DNA of 60,017 nucleotides, from the NCBI GenBank assembly GCA_903908265.1, contig CAIVRI010000096.1, positions 1-60,017 of the forward strand, given 5' to 3'. How positions within the stretch are numbered: the first letter of the stretch is position 1; each line of letters begins with the position of its first letter. Below, piece after piece: positions 44,901 through 51,552 of the stretch. The notes under the pieces are model-generated. The model saw only the letters and a list, made by a program, of their open reading frames with translations. It was not told the DNA's origin and did not search any database. Source of the stretch: an uncultured Pseudomonadota bacterium (lineage in GTDB: Bacteria; Pseudomonadota; Gammaproteobacteria; Steroidobacterales; Steroidobacteraceae). The translations under genes and the position numbers were made by a program.

Positions 44901-45385
44901 CCGACTACGCGAAGGAGCGCGTGAAGTTCAGCGATGTGTCGGTATTGCCTACTCCGGTCTTCTTCTACGGGCTTGCGCCGGGCGACGAATTTGACATTCA
45001 TATTGAACGTGGAAAAACGTTGTTTGTGCGTTTCGTGGCGACCAGCGATGTACATGATGATGGCTCGCGTACCGTGTTCTATGAGCTCAATGGGCAGCCT
45101 CGGTCCGTTCGGGTTGCCGATCGCAGCAAAGTTGCGCGCAAGGCTCCGACCCGCAAGGCCGATCATGGAAATCCCAAACATGTCGCCGCCCCTATGCCAG
45201 GTAATGTTGCGACCGTCGCAGTGAAGGTCGGTCAGAGGGTTTATCCGGGCGATACCCTGTTGACCTTGGAGGCGATGAAAATGGAAGCAGCGGTGCGTGC
45301 GGAGCGGGAGGCGGAGATTATTGAAGTGCTGGTCCGACCGGGTCAGCAGGTCGATGCCAAAGATCTCTTGCTGATCGTCAATTGA
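41921..45385 (+). CDS. pyc: Pyruvate carboxylase, single-chain
   Basis: 1154 residues in the usual order. Biotin carboxylase (about 10-460) has KILIANRGEIAIRV, the ATP-grasp KASWGGGGRGMR and EVNPRIQVEHTVTE. Carboxyltransferase (about 530-800) has TDTTMRDAHQSLLATRVRT, MLLRSANAVGYTNYP and GVDVFRIFDSLNW. The C-terminal biotin carrier domain has biotinyl Lys1120 in EAMKMEA. It carboxylates pyruvate to oxaloacetate to refill the citric acid cycle. The single-chain form contrasts with the two-subunit enzyme of Pseudomonas. Two in-frame TTG codons precede ATG 41921. Confidence 0.96.
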   Translation: MPAQNPARGRIQKILIANRGEIAIRVMRAANELGIRTVAIHSREDRFSLHRTKADESYLVGDGQGPVEAYLDISDIIRVARDANVDAIHPGYGFLSENPAFAEACADAGLIFIGPLPETMRMLGNKVAARELALKAGVPVMPATGPLPADAAEIERLAAEVGYPLMLKASWGGGGRGMRVIEDAAALPELVAAARREAKAAFGNDEVYLEKLVRRARHVEVQILGDAHGNLVHLWERDCTVQRRNQKVVERAPTVFLDDAARRALCELGLRIGRAVNYRNAGTVEFLQDADTGNFYFIEVNPRIQVEHTVTEVVTGIDIVKAQIRIAEGAQIGSTQSGIPMQDEIRVTGHAMQCRITTEDPENNFIPDYGRITAYRSPAGFGIRLDAGTAYSGAFISRYYDSLLVKVTAWAPSAAETVRRMHRALWEFRIRGVTTNLRFLDQVINHPSFADGTYTTKFIDQTPELFKTAKRRDRATRLLNFVGDVIVNGNPEVKNRTRPAHLAAPRQPKMVLPPPPNGTKQILDVRGAKGLADWMLASDRVLVTDTTMRDAHQSLLATRVRTHDLVAIAPYYASLLPELYSVECWGGATFDVAMRFLKEDPWDRLSKLRQSMPNLLLQMLLRSANAVGYTNYPDNVVRYFVEQAAKGGVDVFRIFDSLNWIENMRVAIDAVGATGKVVEAAICYTGNLSDPRETKYDLQYYVDLARQLERAGAHVLGIKDMAGLCRPEAARTLIKALKDEISIPIHFHTHDTSGIAAASVLAAVEAGCDAVDAAIDSMSGLTSQPNLGSIAAALRHTARDPGLNSDHLRLISSYWEQVRNCYGAFESDIRSGTSEVYLHGMPGGQYTNLREQARALGIEDHRWPEVATAYSDVNQLFGDIVKVTPSSKVVGDMAIMMVTSGLSREQVEAPDYEVAFPESVVQFFHGDIGQPVGGFPVTLQRKVLQGRAPLTVRPGEILPPADLVALRTVAEAKVDRTITDEEFASYLMYPQVFADYAKERVKFSDVSVLPTPVFFYGLAPGDEFDIHIERGKTLFVRFVATSDVHDDGSRTVFYELNGQPRSVRVADRSKVARKAPTRKADHGNPKHVAAPMPGNVATVAVKVGQRVYPGDTLLTLEAMKMEAAVRAEREAEIIEVLVRPGQQVDAKDLLLIVN

Positions 45386-45411
45386 GACCGCGGTTGTCCA
45401 TTGCAGGTAGA

Positions 45412-45428
45412 ACCGGCACAGTGCCGGT
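45412..45428. terminator. 17-bp palindrome after pyc
   Basis: ACCGGCAC-A-GTGCCGGT, 8 bp perfect arms around one base, 27 bp past the pyc stop. It may be a hairpin terminating or stabilising pyc mRNA, with only a weak T-rich tail (TATCGTTGTTGT), or an operator for the following M20 peptidase gene. Confidence 0.45.
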
Positions 45429-45455
45429 ATCGTTGTTGTACACACGGAGCCACCC

Positions 45456-46865
45456 ATGAAGCGTCGCAATCTTTTTGTATTAGTTGGCACGATTTTGCCG
45501 GTGCTCGCTTTGGCGGCGGCCCCCGACCGTCCCGCGTCGCCCGCGGAGTATCAGGTTTTAGCGCACGATCTGTTTGCGGAGCTCGTGGGTCTGGATACCA
45601 CCCATGCAGTGGGCTCTGCGAAAGCCGTCGAGGCGCTCGCCGCACGGTTTCGCGCGGCTGGGTTTGCGGATGGCGATATTTGGACCGGTGGTCCGCGCCC
45701 CGACAAGATGAATATTGTGGTGCGCTTGCGCGGTCGTGGCAAGGCGAAGGCCGTGCTCTTTAATTCCCATCTGGACGTGGTCGAAGCGACACGCGACACG
45801 TGGTCGTTTGAGCCTTTTGCACTCACCGAAAAAAACGGATGGTATTACGGTCGCGGGGCGATCGATGTGAAGAACGAAGTCGCAATTATAAGCGCCAATC
45901 TGATTCGCATGAAGCGAGAAGGACAGGTGCCGGATGGCGACGTAATCGCATTCTTCAATACCGATGAGGAAGCCGGTGGCGACGCCAATGGCGTCGAATG
46001 GATGGTGGCTGAGCACCGCGATGTGATCGATGCCGGTTTGGTGATCAATGGCGATGCGGGCAAGGTGCTGTCGCTGGCAGGAAAGCCACTTTGGAATACG
46101 CTGCAAACGTCCGAGAAGGCCTATGCCACGTATGAGTTGACCGCCAACGGTGCTGGTGGACACAGTTCTTTGCCGCGGCGAGACAATACAATCGCTCGCT
46201 TGGCGCGAGCGCTCGTAAAAATCGACGCTTATCAATTCCCTGTGCGCCTCGGTGAAACGAGCCGGGACTATCTGCGTGCAATGCAGCCGCGCGCAACTTC
46301 TGCTGAGGCGGCGGCGATCGCCCGACTACTGGGGGCTCCCTCTGATACGGCGGCCCTGGATACCTTGCGTGATAACGCGGTCATCAACGCCCAATTGCAC
46401 AGTACCTGCCCGGTGACGCTGGTTTCCGGCGGGCAGAGTGAGAGCGCACTACCGATGCGTGCCGTGGCGACGCTGCAGTGTCGATTACTGCCCGATGAGA
46501 AAGCCGATGCGGTAGTGGCCGCCTTTGTTCGTGTCATCGATGACCCTTCGATTGCGGTGAAAGCGACATGGGGCCCGTTATCGAGCCCGGCAGAGCATCT
46601 CGATCCTGCCGTGACTCGGGTGGTTGAAACAATAACGGGCGCATTTTGGCCGGGTATCCCGGTGGTGCCCGTGATGTCACAGGGTGCATCAGACAACGTC
46701 TACTTCCGTCGCGGTGGGTTCCACACCTATGGGGTCTCCGGTACGGTGGTCGACGAAGAAGACCTTCGCGCACATGGCCGTGATGAACGGGTCGGTGTTG
46801 CTCGGTTCTATGATTCGCTTGAGTTCAACTATCGCTTGATGCGCGCGCTGTCGGGTGCGCGCTGA
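45456..46865 (+). CDS. Exported M20 family metallopeptidase
   Basis: 469 residues with a signal peptide (RRNLFVLVGTILPVLALAAA). The M20 di-zinc set is visible: His in FNSHLDVV, bridging Asp in GRGAIDVKNE, catalytic Glu-Glu in NTDEEAGG, and late His in GGFHTYGVSG. The dimerisation domain starts after ELTANGAGGHSSLPRRDN. Relatives hydrolyse dipeptides or acyl-amino acids; the secretion signal places it in the periplasm. It is 70 bp after pyc on the same strand, with a palindrome between, so co-transcription is uncertain. Confidence 0.88.
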   Translation: MKRRNLFVLVGTILPVLALAAAPDRPASPAEYQVLAHDLFAELVGLDTTHAVGSAKAVEALAARFRAAGFADGDIWTGGPRPDKMNIVVRLRGRGKAKAVLFNSHLDVVEATRDTWSFEPFALTEKNGWYYGRGAIDVKNEVAIISANLIRMKREGQVPDGDVIAFFNTDEEAGGDANGVEWMVAEHRDVIDAGLVINGDAGKVLSLAGKPLWNTLQTSEKAYATYELTANGAGGHSSLPRRDNTIARLARALVKIDAYQFPVRLGETSRDYLRAMQPRATSAEAAAIARLLGAPSDTAALDTLRDNAVINAQLHSTCPVTLVSGGQSESALPMRAVATLQCRLLPDEKADAVVAAFVRVIDDPSIAVKATWGPLSSPAEHLDPAVTRVVETITGAFWPGIPVVPVMSQGASDNVYFRRGGFHTYGVSGTVVDEEDLRAHGRDERVGVARFYDSLEFNYRLMRALSGAR

Positions 46866-46874
46866 GTAGGCCGG

Positions 46875-48668
46875 TTAGCCGTGCACGTAGTTGCCGGGGG
46901 CATCGCCGAGGACGGAATACCCGTCCTTTGGCGCACCAAGTGTCGGTGGGTCTACTTGTCCACTGGATCGTCGCTGCAGCCACGCTTGCCAGACCGGCCA
47001 CCAACTGCCCGGTTGGGGTAACACGCTGACTATCCATGCATCGGCGCTGAGCGGCGCCTCGGTCGGGGTTGCGGCGCTGACGCGATGTGTGCGCTTGGCG
47101 TTGACCGGTCCGCTGACGATGCCGGCATTGTGTCCGCCGCTGGTCAGCAAGAACGTGTAATCCTGTGAGCGCGTGAGCGCCCCGGCCTTGTAGACACTTT
47201 TCCAAGGGGCGACATGGTCGGTTTCTGTACCGACCACGAACAGCGGCGCCGTGAGGCGTTCCAGACTCACGGGTACCCCGTGGACGGGGAACCGACCCGT
47301 CGCTAATTCGTTATCTAAATAAAGACGGTAGAGATACTCGGTGTGCATTTTGTACGGCATGCGCGTGCCATCGGCATTCCATGCCATCAGGTCGGTCAGC
47401 GGTTCGCGCTGACCTTGGACGTAGTTCTGAATGATTGGCTGCCAGACCAGCTCGCGCGGCCGCAGCATCTGAAAGGCGCCGCTCATCTGGGTCGCATCGA
47501 GCACGCCGGTCTCGAGCATTTGGGTCTTGAGCATTGCTAACTGGTCGGGGTTGATGAATAAAGAGAGCGCGCCAGGCTCAGAGAAGTCCGTCTGTGCCGC
47601 GAACAGCGAAATGCTGGCCAAGCGCTGTGCATTGCGCGCGGCTAGGGCGGCAGCGGTGATCGCCAGTAGGGTGCCGCCGATGCAGTAACCAGCGGCATGG
47701 ACCTGCCGCCCAGGGCTGATGGCGTTGATGGCATCGAGAGCAGCCAATGGGCCGAGATCGAGATAATCATCCATGCCATGGTCGCGATCCGCAGGTTCCG
47801 GGTTCTTCCAAGAAATCATGAAGACGGTATGGCCTTGATCGACTAGATACTTCACGAGAGAGTTTCGTGCCGACAGATCCAGTATGTAGTACTTCATGAT
47901 CCAGGCCGGCACGATCAAAATAGGTTCGGTGTACACCTGCGCGGTCGTCGGTACGTACTGCAGCAGTTCCATCAGTTGATTTCGATAAATGACTTTGCCC
48001 GGTGTCGTTGCGACCGCGGTACCGACCGCAAATTGCTCGGCACCCACAGGGCCCTGTTTGGCAGTGACGCGGGCGATGTCTTCAATCAGACACTGCGCGC
48101 CACGTCTGAGATTTTCGCCGCCTTCCCGCCGCGTGAGTTCAAGGAGTTCGGGGTTCGTCAGGAGGAAGTTTGTTGGCGACAGGGCTTCGAGCCACTGGCT
48201 GATGGTGAATGCGACCAGATCCGCTTTCTTTGGGTCCAGAGCCGCGACCGTGCGCGGCAGGGCCTTGAGCCATGCCGCCGAGTGCTGGAACCCCCGTGCC
48301 CAAACGTTGAAGGGGTACTGTGACCAAGCGTCTGCGGCGAAGCGTGTATCGGCATCGGAGCCGGCGTCCTCAGTCGGTGAGAGCGGCGTGCCACTGGCCG
48401 CCCGCGCGCAGAAGTCCATGAACTCAGCGGACCGTCGCAGGCCCTCGGTGGTGATCGCCGCCTGCTGTGCCGAGGATGCTGACAGCTGGTGCGCCCACGC
48501 GGTCCATGCGGACGCGAGCGCTGTGGTCGATAAGCCGCCGCGGAGTTTGCCGATTGCCGCGCGAAACGCGTGGTCGATTGCCTCCGGCGTTGGTGCGGGA
48601 GGGCGGTCCGGGCCCGCCGCCGGCGAGGCTTTGGTCGTTGCCGTCCTCTTCGAGGTCCGATCGCTCAT
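46875..48668 (-). CDS. phaC: Class I polyhydroxyalkanoate synthase PhaC
   Basis: 597 residues, the class I length. The catalytic triad is Cys329 in the lipase-like box GYCIGG, Asp484 in GTETDHVAPW and His513 in TSGGHNAG. Other conserved blocks are EPILIVPAWIMKYYILDL and DQGHTVFMISWKNP. It polymerises (R)-3-hydroxyacyl-CoA into storage granules. The N-terminal 30 residues are Lys/Arg/Pro-rich, common in class I enzymes. No phaB or phasin is close; it lies 59 bp downstream of a ferredoxin-reductase gene and converges on the M20 peptidase with 9 bp between stops. Confidence 0.95.
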   Translation of the reverse strand: MSDRTSKRTATTKASPAAGPDRPPAPTPEAIDHAFRAAIGKLRGGLSTTALASAWTAWAHQLSASSAQQAAITTEGLRRSAEFMDFCARAASGTPLSPTEDAGSDADTRFAADAWSQYPFNVWARGFQHSAAWLKALPRTVAALDPKKADLVAFTISQWLEALSPTNFLLTNPELLELTRREGGENLRRGAQCLIEDIARVTAKQGPVGAEQFAVGTAVATTPGKVIYRNQLMELLQYVPTTAQVYTEPILIVPAWIMKYYILDLSARNSLVKYLVDQGHTVFMISWKNPEPADRDHGMDDYLDLGPLAALDAINAISPGRQVHAAGYCIGGTLLAITAAALAARNAQRLASISLFAAQTDFSEPGALSLFINPDQLAMLKTQMLETGVLDATQMSGAFQMLRPRELVWQPIIQNYVQGQREPLTDLMAWNADGTRMPYKMHTEYLYRLYLDNELATGRFPVHGVPVSLERLTAPLFVVGTETDHVAPWKSVYKAGALTRSQDYTFLLTSGGHNAGIVSGPVNAKRTHRVSAATPTEAPLSADAWIVSVLPQPGSWWPVWQAWLQRRSSGQVDPPTLGAPKDGYSVLGDAPGNYVHG

Positions 48669-48727
48669 CGGCGGTTCCTGGGTATCACCGGGGCAGTTGT
48701 AGAGACGATCTGGCGCGGGTAACCCGC

Positions 48728-49960
48728 TCAGCGGATCTGGGCTTCCGACAGAGGAATGCTGCTATCGACCAAGCGGGTTAGATCGAAGCGGGCTCGCTCG
48801 GCGATCAACTTTTTCGCCGCCATGTAATCTTTGGCGCGGTTGACGCAATCCACTGCGAGTAGTTCATTGTCACGTAGATAGCAAAAAGAAAACGATCGAT
48901 CGTTTATATTTCCGCGTAGCAAGGCTCGGTCATAGTCAAAATTAAGACCAGTAATCAATAACTTGAGATCGTATTGATCGGACCAAAACCATGGCACTCG
49001 GTCATGAATGGCGTGACCGCCGAGCATGTTTTCGGCCGCGACTTTGGCCTGCTCGAAGGCGTTGTCCACCGATTCCAGACGGATGCGCCGGTGGTAGCGG
49101 AGGCTAGGGTGGTTGGTGCAATCGCCCGCCGCATAGACGTGAGGGTCGCTAGTTCGCGTCTGTTCGTCGACGGCGATCCCATTTTCGCAGACCAGACCGG
49201 CCCCGGCCGCGAGATCGATTTCCGGGACCACGCCGACACCGACCACCACGAGGTCCGCAGCGAAAGTCGGTCCGTCGAGGGTCGAGACCGACCCCACTCG
49301 ATTCGGTTGCGTCGTTGCGGCTTCGAAGCCGCTCAGTAGGGCGCCGGTATGGATGCGCACACCGGCGCGTTCATGCTCGGCCCTGTAGAACGCCGAGATC
49401 TCCGGGGCCACGACTCGGTTCATCACCCGATCGCTCATTTCAATGACATCGACGGACAGACCGAGGCCTCGGCACGTCGCGGCAACCTCCAAGCCAATGT
49501 AACCGGCGCCGACCACGACGACATGACGCGCACCAGCCAGATCCGCTCGGATCGCTTCGACATCCGCACGGGTACGCAGGTAATGAATGCCCTCCAGGCC
49601 GTGCCCGGGCACAGTCAGGCGACGTGGGGTGCTCCCCGTGGCTAGCAGCAATTTCGCGTATTCCACCCCACTACCATCGGCTAGACGAATACGCTGGCTG
49701 GCGAGGTCGAGGCCTGTAGCGCGCACGCCCAGTCGCAGATCAATGCGATGGGTTTCGAAAAAACTGGCCGGCTTGAGTGCCAGTCGCTCTGCCGGCAATT
49801 CTCCCGCGAGGTATTTCTTCGACAGCGGTGGCCGCTGATAGGGTGGAATGTTCTCATCGCCGATGACCACGATGGGTCCGGTATGGCCGAGTTTGCGTAG
49901 GGTTTCGGCAGCCTGTACGGCAACTTGGCCAGCACCCACAATCGCGAACGTATCATTCAT
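48728..49960 (-). CDS. FAD/NAD(P)-dependent ferredoxin-type reductase
   Basis: 410 residues of the putidaredoxin/rubredoxin reductase family. The FAD motif FAIVGAGQVAVQAAETLRKLG starts the protein, followed by IPPYQRPPLSKKYLAGE. The NAD motif VVVVGAGYIGLEVAATCRGLG is at about 145-165, and VYAAGDC near residue 275 is the second FAD contact. It passes electrons from NAD(P)H to a ferredoxin or a dioxygenase. A [2Fe-2S] ferredoxin is encoded 600 bp away but on the other strand. ATG 49960 has GGAG six bases upstream; the open frame further upstream is probably the glnK regulatory region. Confidence 0.9.
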   Translation of the reverse strand: MNDTFAIVGAGQVAVQAAETLRKLGHTGPIVVIGDENIPPYQRPPLSKKYLAGELPAERLALKPASFFETHRIDLRLGVRATGLDLASQRIRLADGSGVEYAKLLLATGSTPRRLTVPGHGLEGIHYLRTRADVEAIRADLAGARHVVVVGAGYIGLEVAATCRGLGLSVDVIEMSDRVMNRVVAPEISAFYRAEHERAGVRIHTGALLSGFEAATTQPNRVGSVSTLDGPTFAADLVVVGVGVVPEIDLAAGAGLVCENGIAVDEQTRTSDPHVYAAGDCTNHPSLRYHRRIRLESVDNAFEQAKVAAENMLGGHAIHDRVPWFWSDQYDLKLLITGLNFDYDRALLRGNINDRSFSFCYLRDNELLAVDCVNRAKDYMAAKKLIAERARFDLTRLVDSSIPLSEAQIR

Positions 49961-50019
49961 TTTGGCTCCATCTCCCGGTCTCAACCGCATTTTACCATCG
50001 GCGGTGGTCGAGAACCCGA

Positions 50020-50036
50020 TGCACCATCGTGGCACA
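50020..50036 (+). promoter_or_regulatory. Candidate NtrC-type activator site
   Basis: TGCACC-N5-GGCACA, matching the NtrC dyad TGCACC-N5-GGTGCA at 10 of 12 arm positions. Its centre lies about 117 bp before the start site predicted from the sigma-54 promoter, a usual enhancer distance. A half site GGTGCT is at 50073-50078. Confidence 0.5.
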
Positions 50037-50118
50037 GGGGCTCTCTGCGCCGCGCTACCTTGGTGCGCATTGGGTGCTGAGGGTCTCGTAAGTGCCTGAT
50101 TCATCGTAAAGTCACGGT

Positions 50119-50134
50119 CGGCACAGAAACTGCA
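50119..50134 (+). promoter_or_regulatory. Sigma-54 promoter for the P-II gene
   Basis: CGGCACAGAAACTGCA matches the -24/-12 consensus TGGCACG-N4-TTGCA, with invariant GG and GC in exact register. Transcription should start near 50145, leaving a 51-base leader before the P-II ATG. AGGAG lies 10 bp before that ATG. Confidence 0.75.
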
Positions 50135-50171
50135 TTAGACGGCGTAGGTCAGCGTTTTTAGTTACAGTTAG

Positions 50172-50534
<363 letters not shown>

Positions 50535-50551
50535 AGCGCGACGACGGCGCA

Positions 50552-50571
50552 GTCGGAGGATAAACTCCGAC
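50552..50571 (+). promoter_or_regulatory. Hairpin abutting the ferredoxin start codon
   Basis: GTCGGAG and CTCCGAC, 7 bp perfect, enclose GATAAA. The hairpin ends one base before the ATG at 50573 and buries the GGAGGA run that would otherwise be the nearest Shine-Dalgarno-like sequence. It may reduce ferredoxin translation relative to P-II or protect the upstream message. Confidence 0.5.
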
Positions 50572-50572
50572 G

Positions 50573-50941
50573 ATGCCCAACTCTCCAGGACTGCAGAGAA
50601 TCGTCGATGGCTTGCATCTCGTGGATGCCAGCCGCCATATTTTCCTGTGTGTCGGGTCGGGCAAGTGTGCGCCTATTGCGGATTGCGAAGTCGCGTGGGA
50701 TCACTTGAAGCGCCGTTTGCGCGAGGCGGGCTTGGTCGACGTCGAAAGTGCTGTACTGCGCACTAAAGTCGGCTGCCTGCGGGTGTGTCGTGAAGGCCCC
50801 ATTGCCTTGGTTTATCCCGGCGGTTATTGGTATCGCAGCGCCAGCGGCGACAATCTGGACCGTATCATCGATGAACATCTCATCAAGGGTCAGCCGGTTG
50901 GGGCCCTGCTGATCGCCGAGGCACCGCTTGGCGACGGTTAA
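50573..50941 (+). CDS. Thioredoxin-like [2Fe-2S] ferredoxin
   Basis: 122 residues. Four cysteines in the pattern of the (2Fe-2S) ferredoxin family with thioredoxin fold: FLCVGSGKCAP (C-x5-C) near residue 26 and TKVGCLRVCREGP (C-x3-C) near 70, followed by the conserved ALVYPGGYWYR. Such proteins transfer electrons in the cytosol; partner unknown. It lies 38 bp after the P-II gene and may be part of its sigma-54-driven transcript. Confidence 0.88.
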   Translation: MPNSPGLQRIVDGLHLVDASRHIFLCVGSGKCAPIADCEVAWDHLKRRLREAGLVDVESAVLRTKVGCLRVCREGPIALVYPGGYWYRSASGDNLDRIIDEHLIKGQPVGALLIAEAPLGDG

Positions 50942-50962
50942 CACGGCACCTTGCGGCGCTCA

Positions 50963-51451
50963 TTATTCCGCCGAGCGCCCTTGGCGAATGCCGAGCGCCC
51001 CGCTGCGTACGACCTCAAGAATTTCACCAAACTGAGATACTTGGGCGAGGAAGCGCGAGGCTTGCGCCTCATTACTGGTGATTTCGACCACGAAATTCGA
51101 CAGTACCCCGGACAAAATGCGTGCGCTTGACTCTGTGATCACCCGAGACAGCCCCTCCAGTGACTGCGGGGTCACCCGTAACTTGACCAAGAGCAGTTCG
51201 CGCTCAATGTGGCTATCGCCAGTTAGATCCTCTACCCCGACCACATCGATGAGTTTGCGCAGCTGGCTGGCGATCTGGGCCAAAACCGCATCGTCGCCCG
51301 TCGTAACCAGTGTCAGACGGGACACTGCAGGATTGTCGGTGGGTGCTACCGACAGCGACTCGATGTTGTAGGCGCGTGTAGAGAAGAGCCCCGCCACTCT
51401 GGCGAGCGAGCCCGCTTCGTTTTGTAGGAGGATGGCGATGATATGTCGCAT
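50963..51451 (-). CDS. ilvH: Acetolactate synthase small (regulatory) subunit
   Basis: 162 residues. The N-terminal ACT domain starts MRHIIAILLQNEAGSLARV and contains YNIESLSVAPTDNP; it binds valine and gives feedback inhibition. The C-terminal half has HIERELLLVKLRV and the ILSGVLSNFVVEIT stretch. These are normal for gamma/betaproteobacterial IlvH. It should activate and regulate the large subunit, which here is encoded on the opposite strand pointing away. ATG 51451 matches family starts; the frame is open upstream to 51508. Confidence 0.95.
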   Translation of the reverse strand: MRHIIAILLQNEAGSLARVAGLFSTRAYNIESLSVAPTDNPAVSRLTLVTTGDDAVLAQIASQLRKLIDVVGVEDLTGDSHIERELLLVKLRVTPQSLEGLSRVITESSARILSGVLSNFVVEITSNEAQASRFLAQVSQFGEILEVVRSGALGIRQGRSAE

Positions 51452-51552
51452 GGCTGAACCGATCGGAACGGGATAGTGTCGCGGAGCATAGCGCGGATCT
51501 TTTTGCACTGCATAGACGAGATACGCGTCGAATTGGTAGTCTCGATCGCATA
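51452..51552. promoter_or_regulatory. Shared divergent control region ilvH / large subunit
   Basis: One hundred bases between two outward-facing genes of one enzyme, so both promoters must lie here or within the 5' ends. A TTTTT run is at 51499-51503. I see no leader peptide rich in Ile, Val or Leu codons and no attenuator hairpin. Confidence 0.5.

Noticed and set aside
44486-45490. A 334-codon open frame opposite the end of pyc
   Set aside because: It mirrors the biotin carboxyl carrier region of a clearly coding gene and has no recognisable domain.
49961-50104. Forty-eight-codon upstream extension of the ferredoxin reductase
   Set aside because: The FAD motif begins right after ATG 49960, which has a good ribosome-binding site. 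The extension covers the candidate NtrC site and looks like regulatory DNA.
51452-51552. Branched-chain amino-acid attenuator before the acetolactate synthase gene
   Set aside because: No leader peptide with Leu/Val/Ile runs and no terminator hairpin followed by Ts was found.
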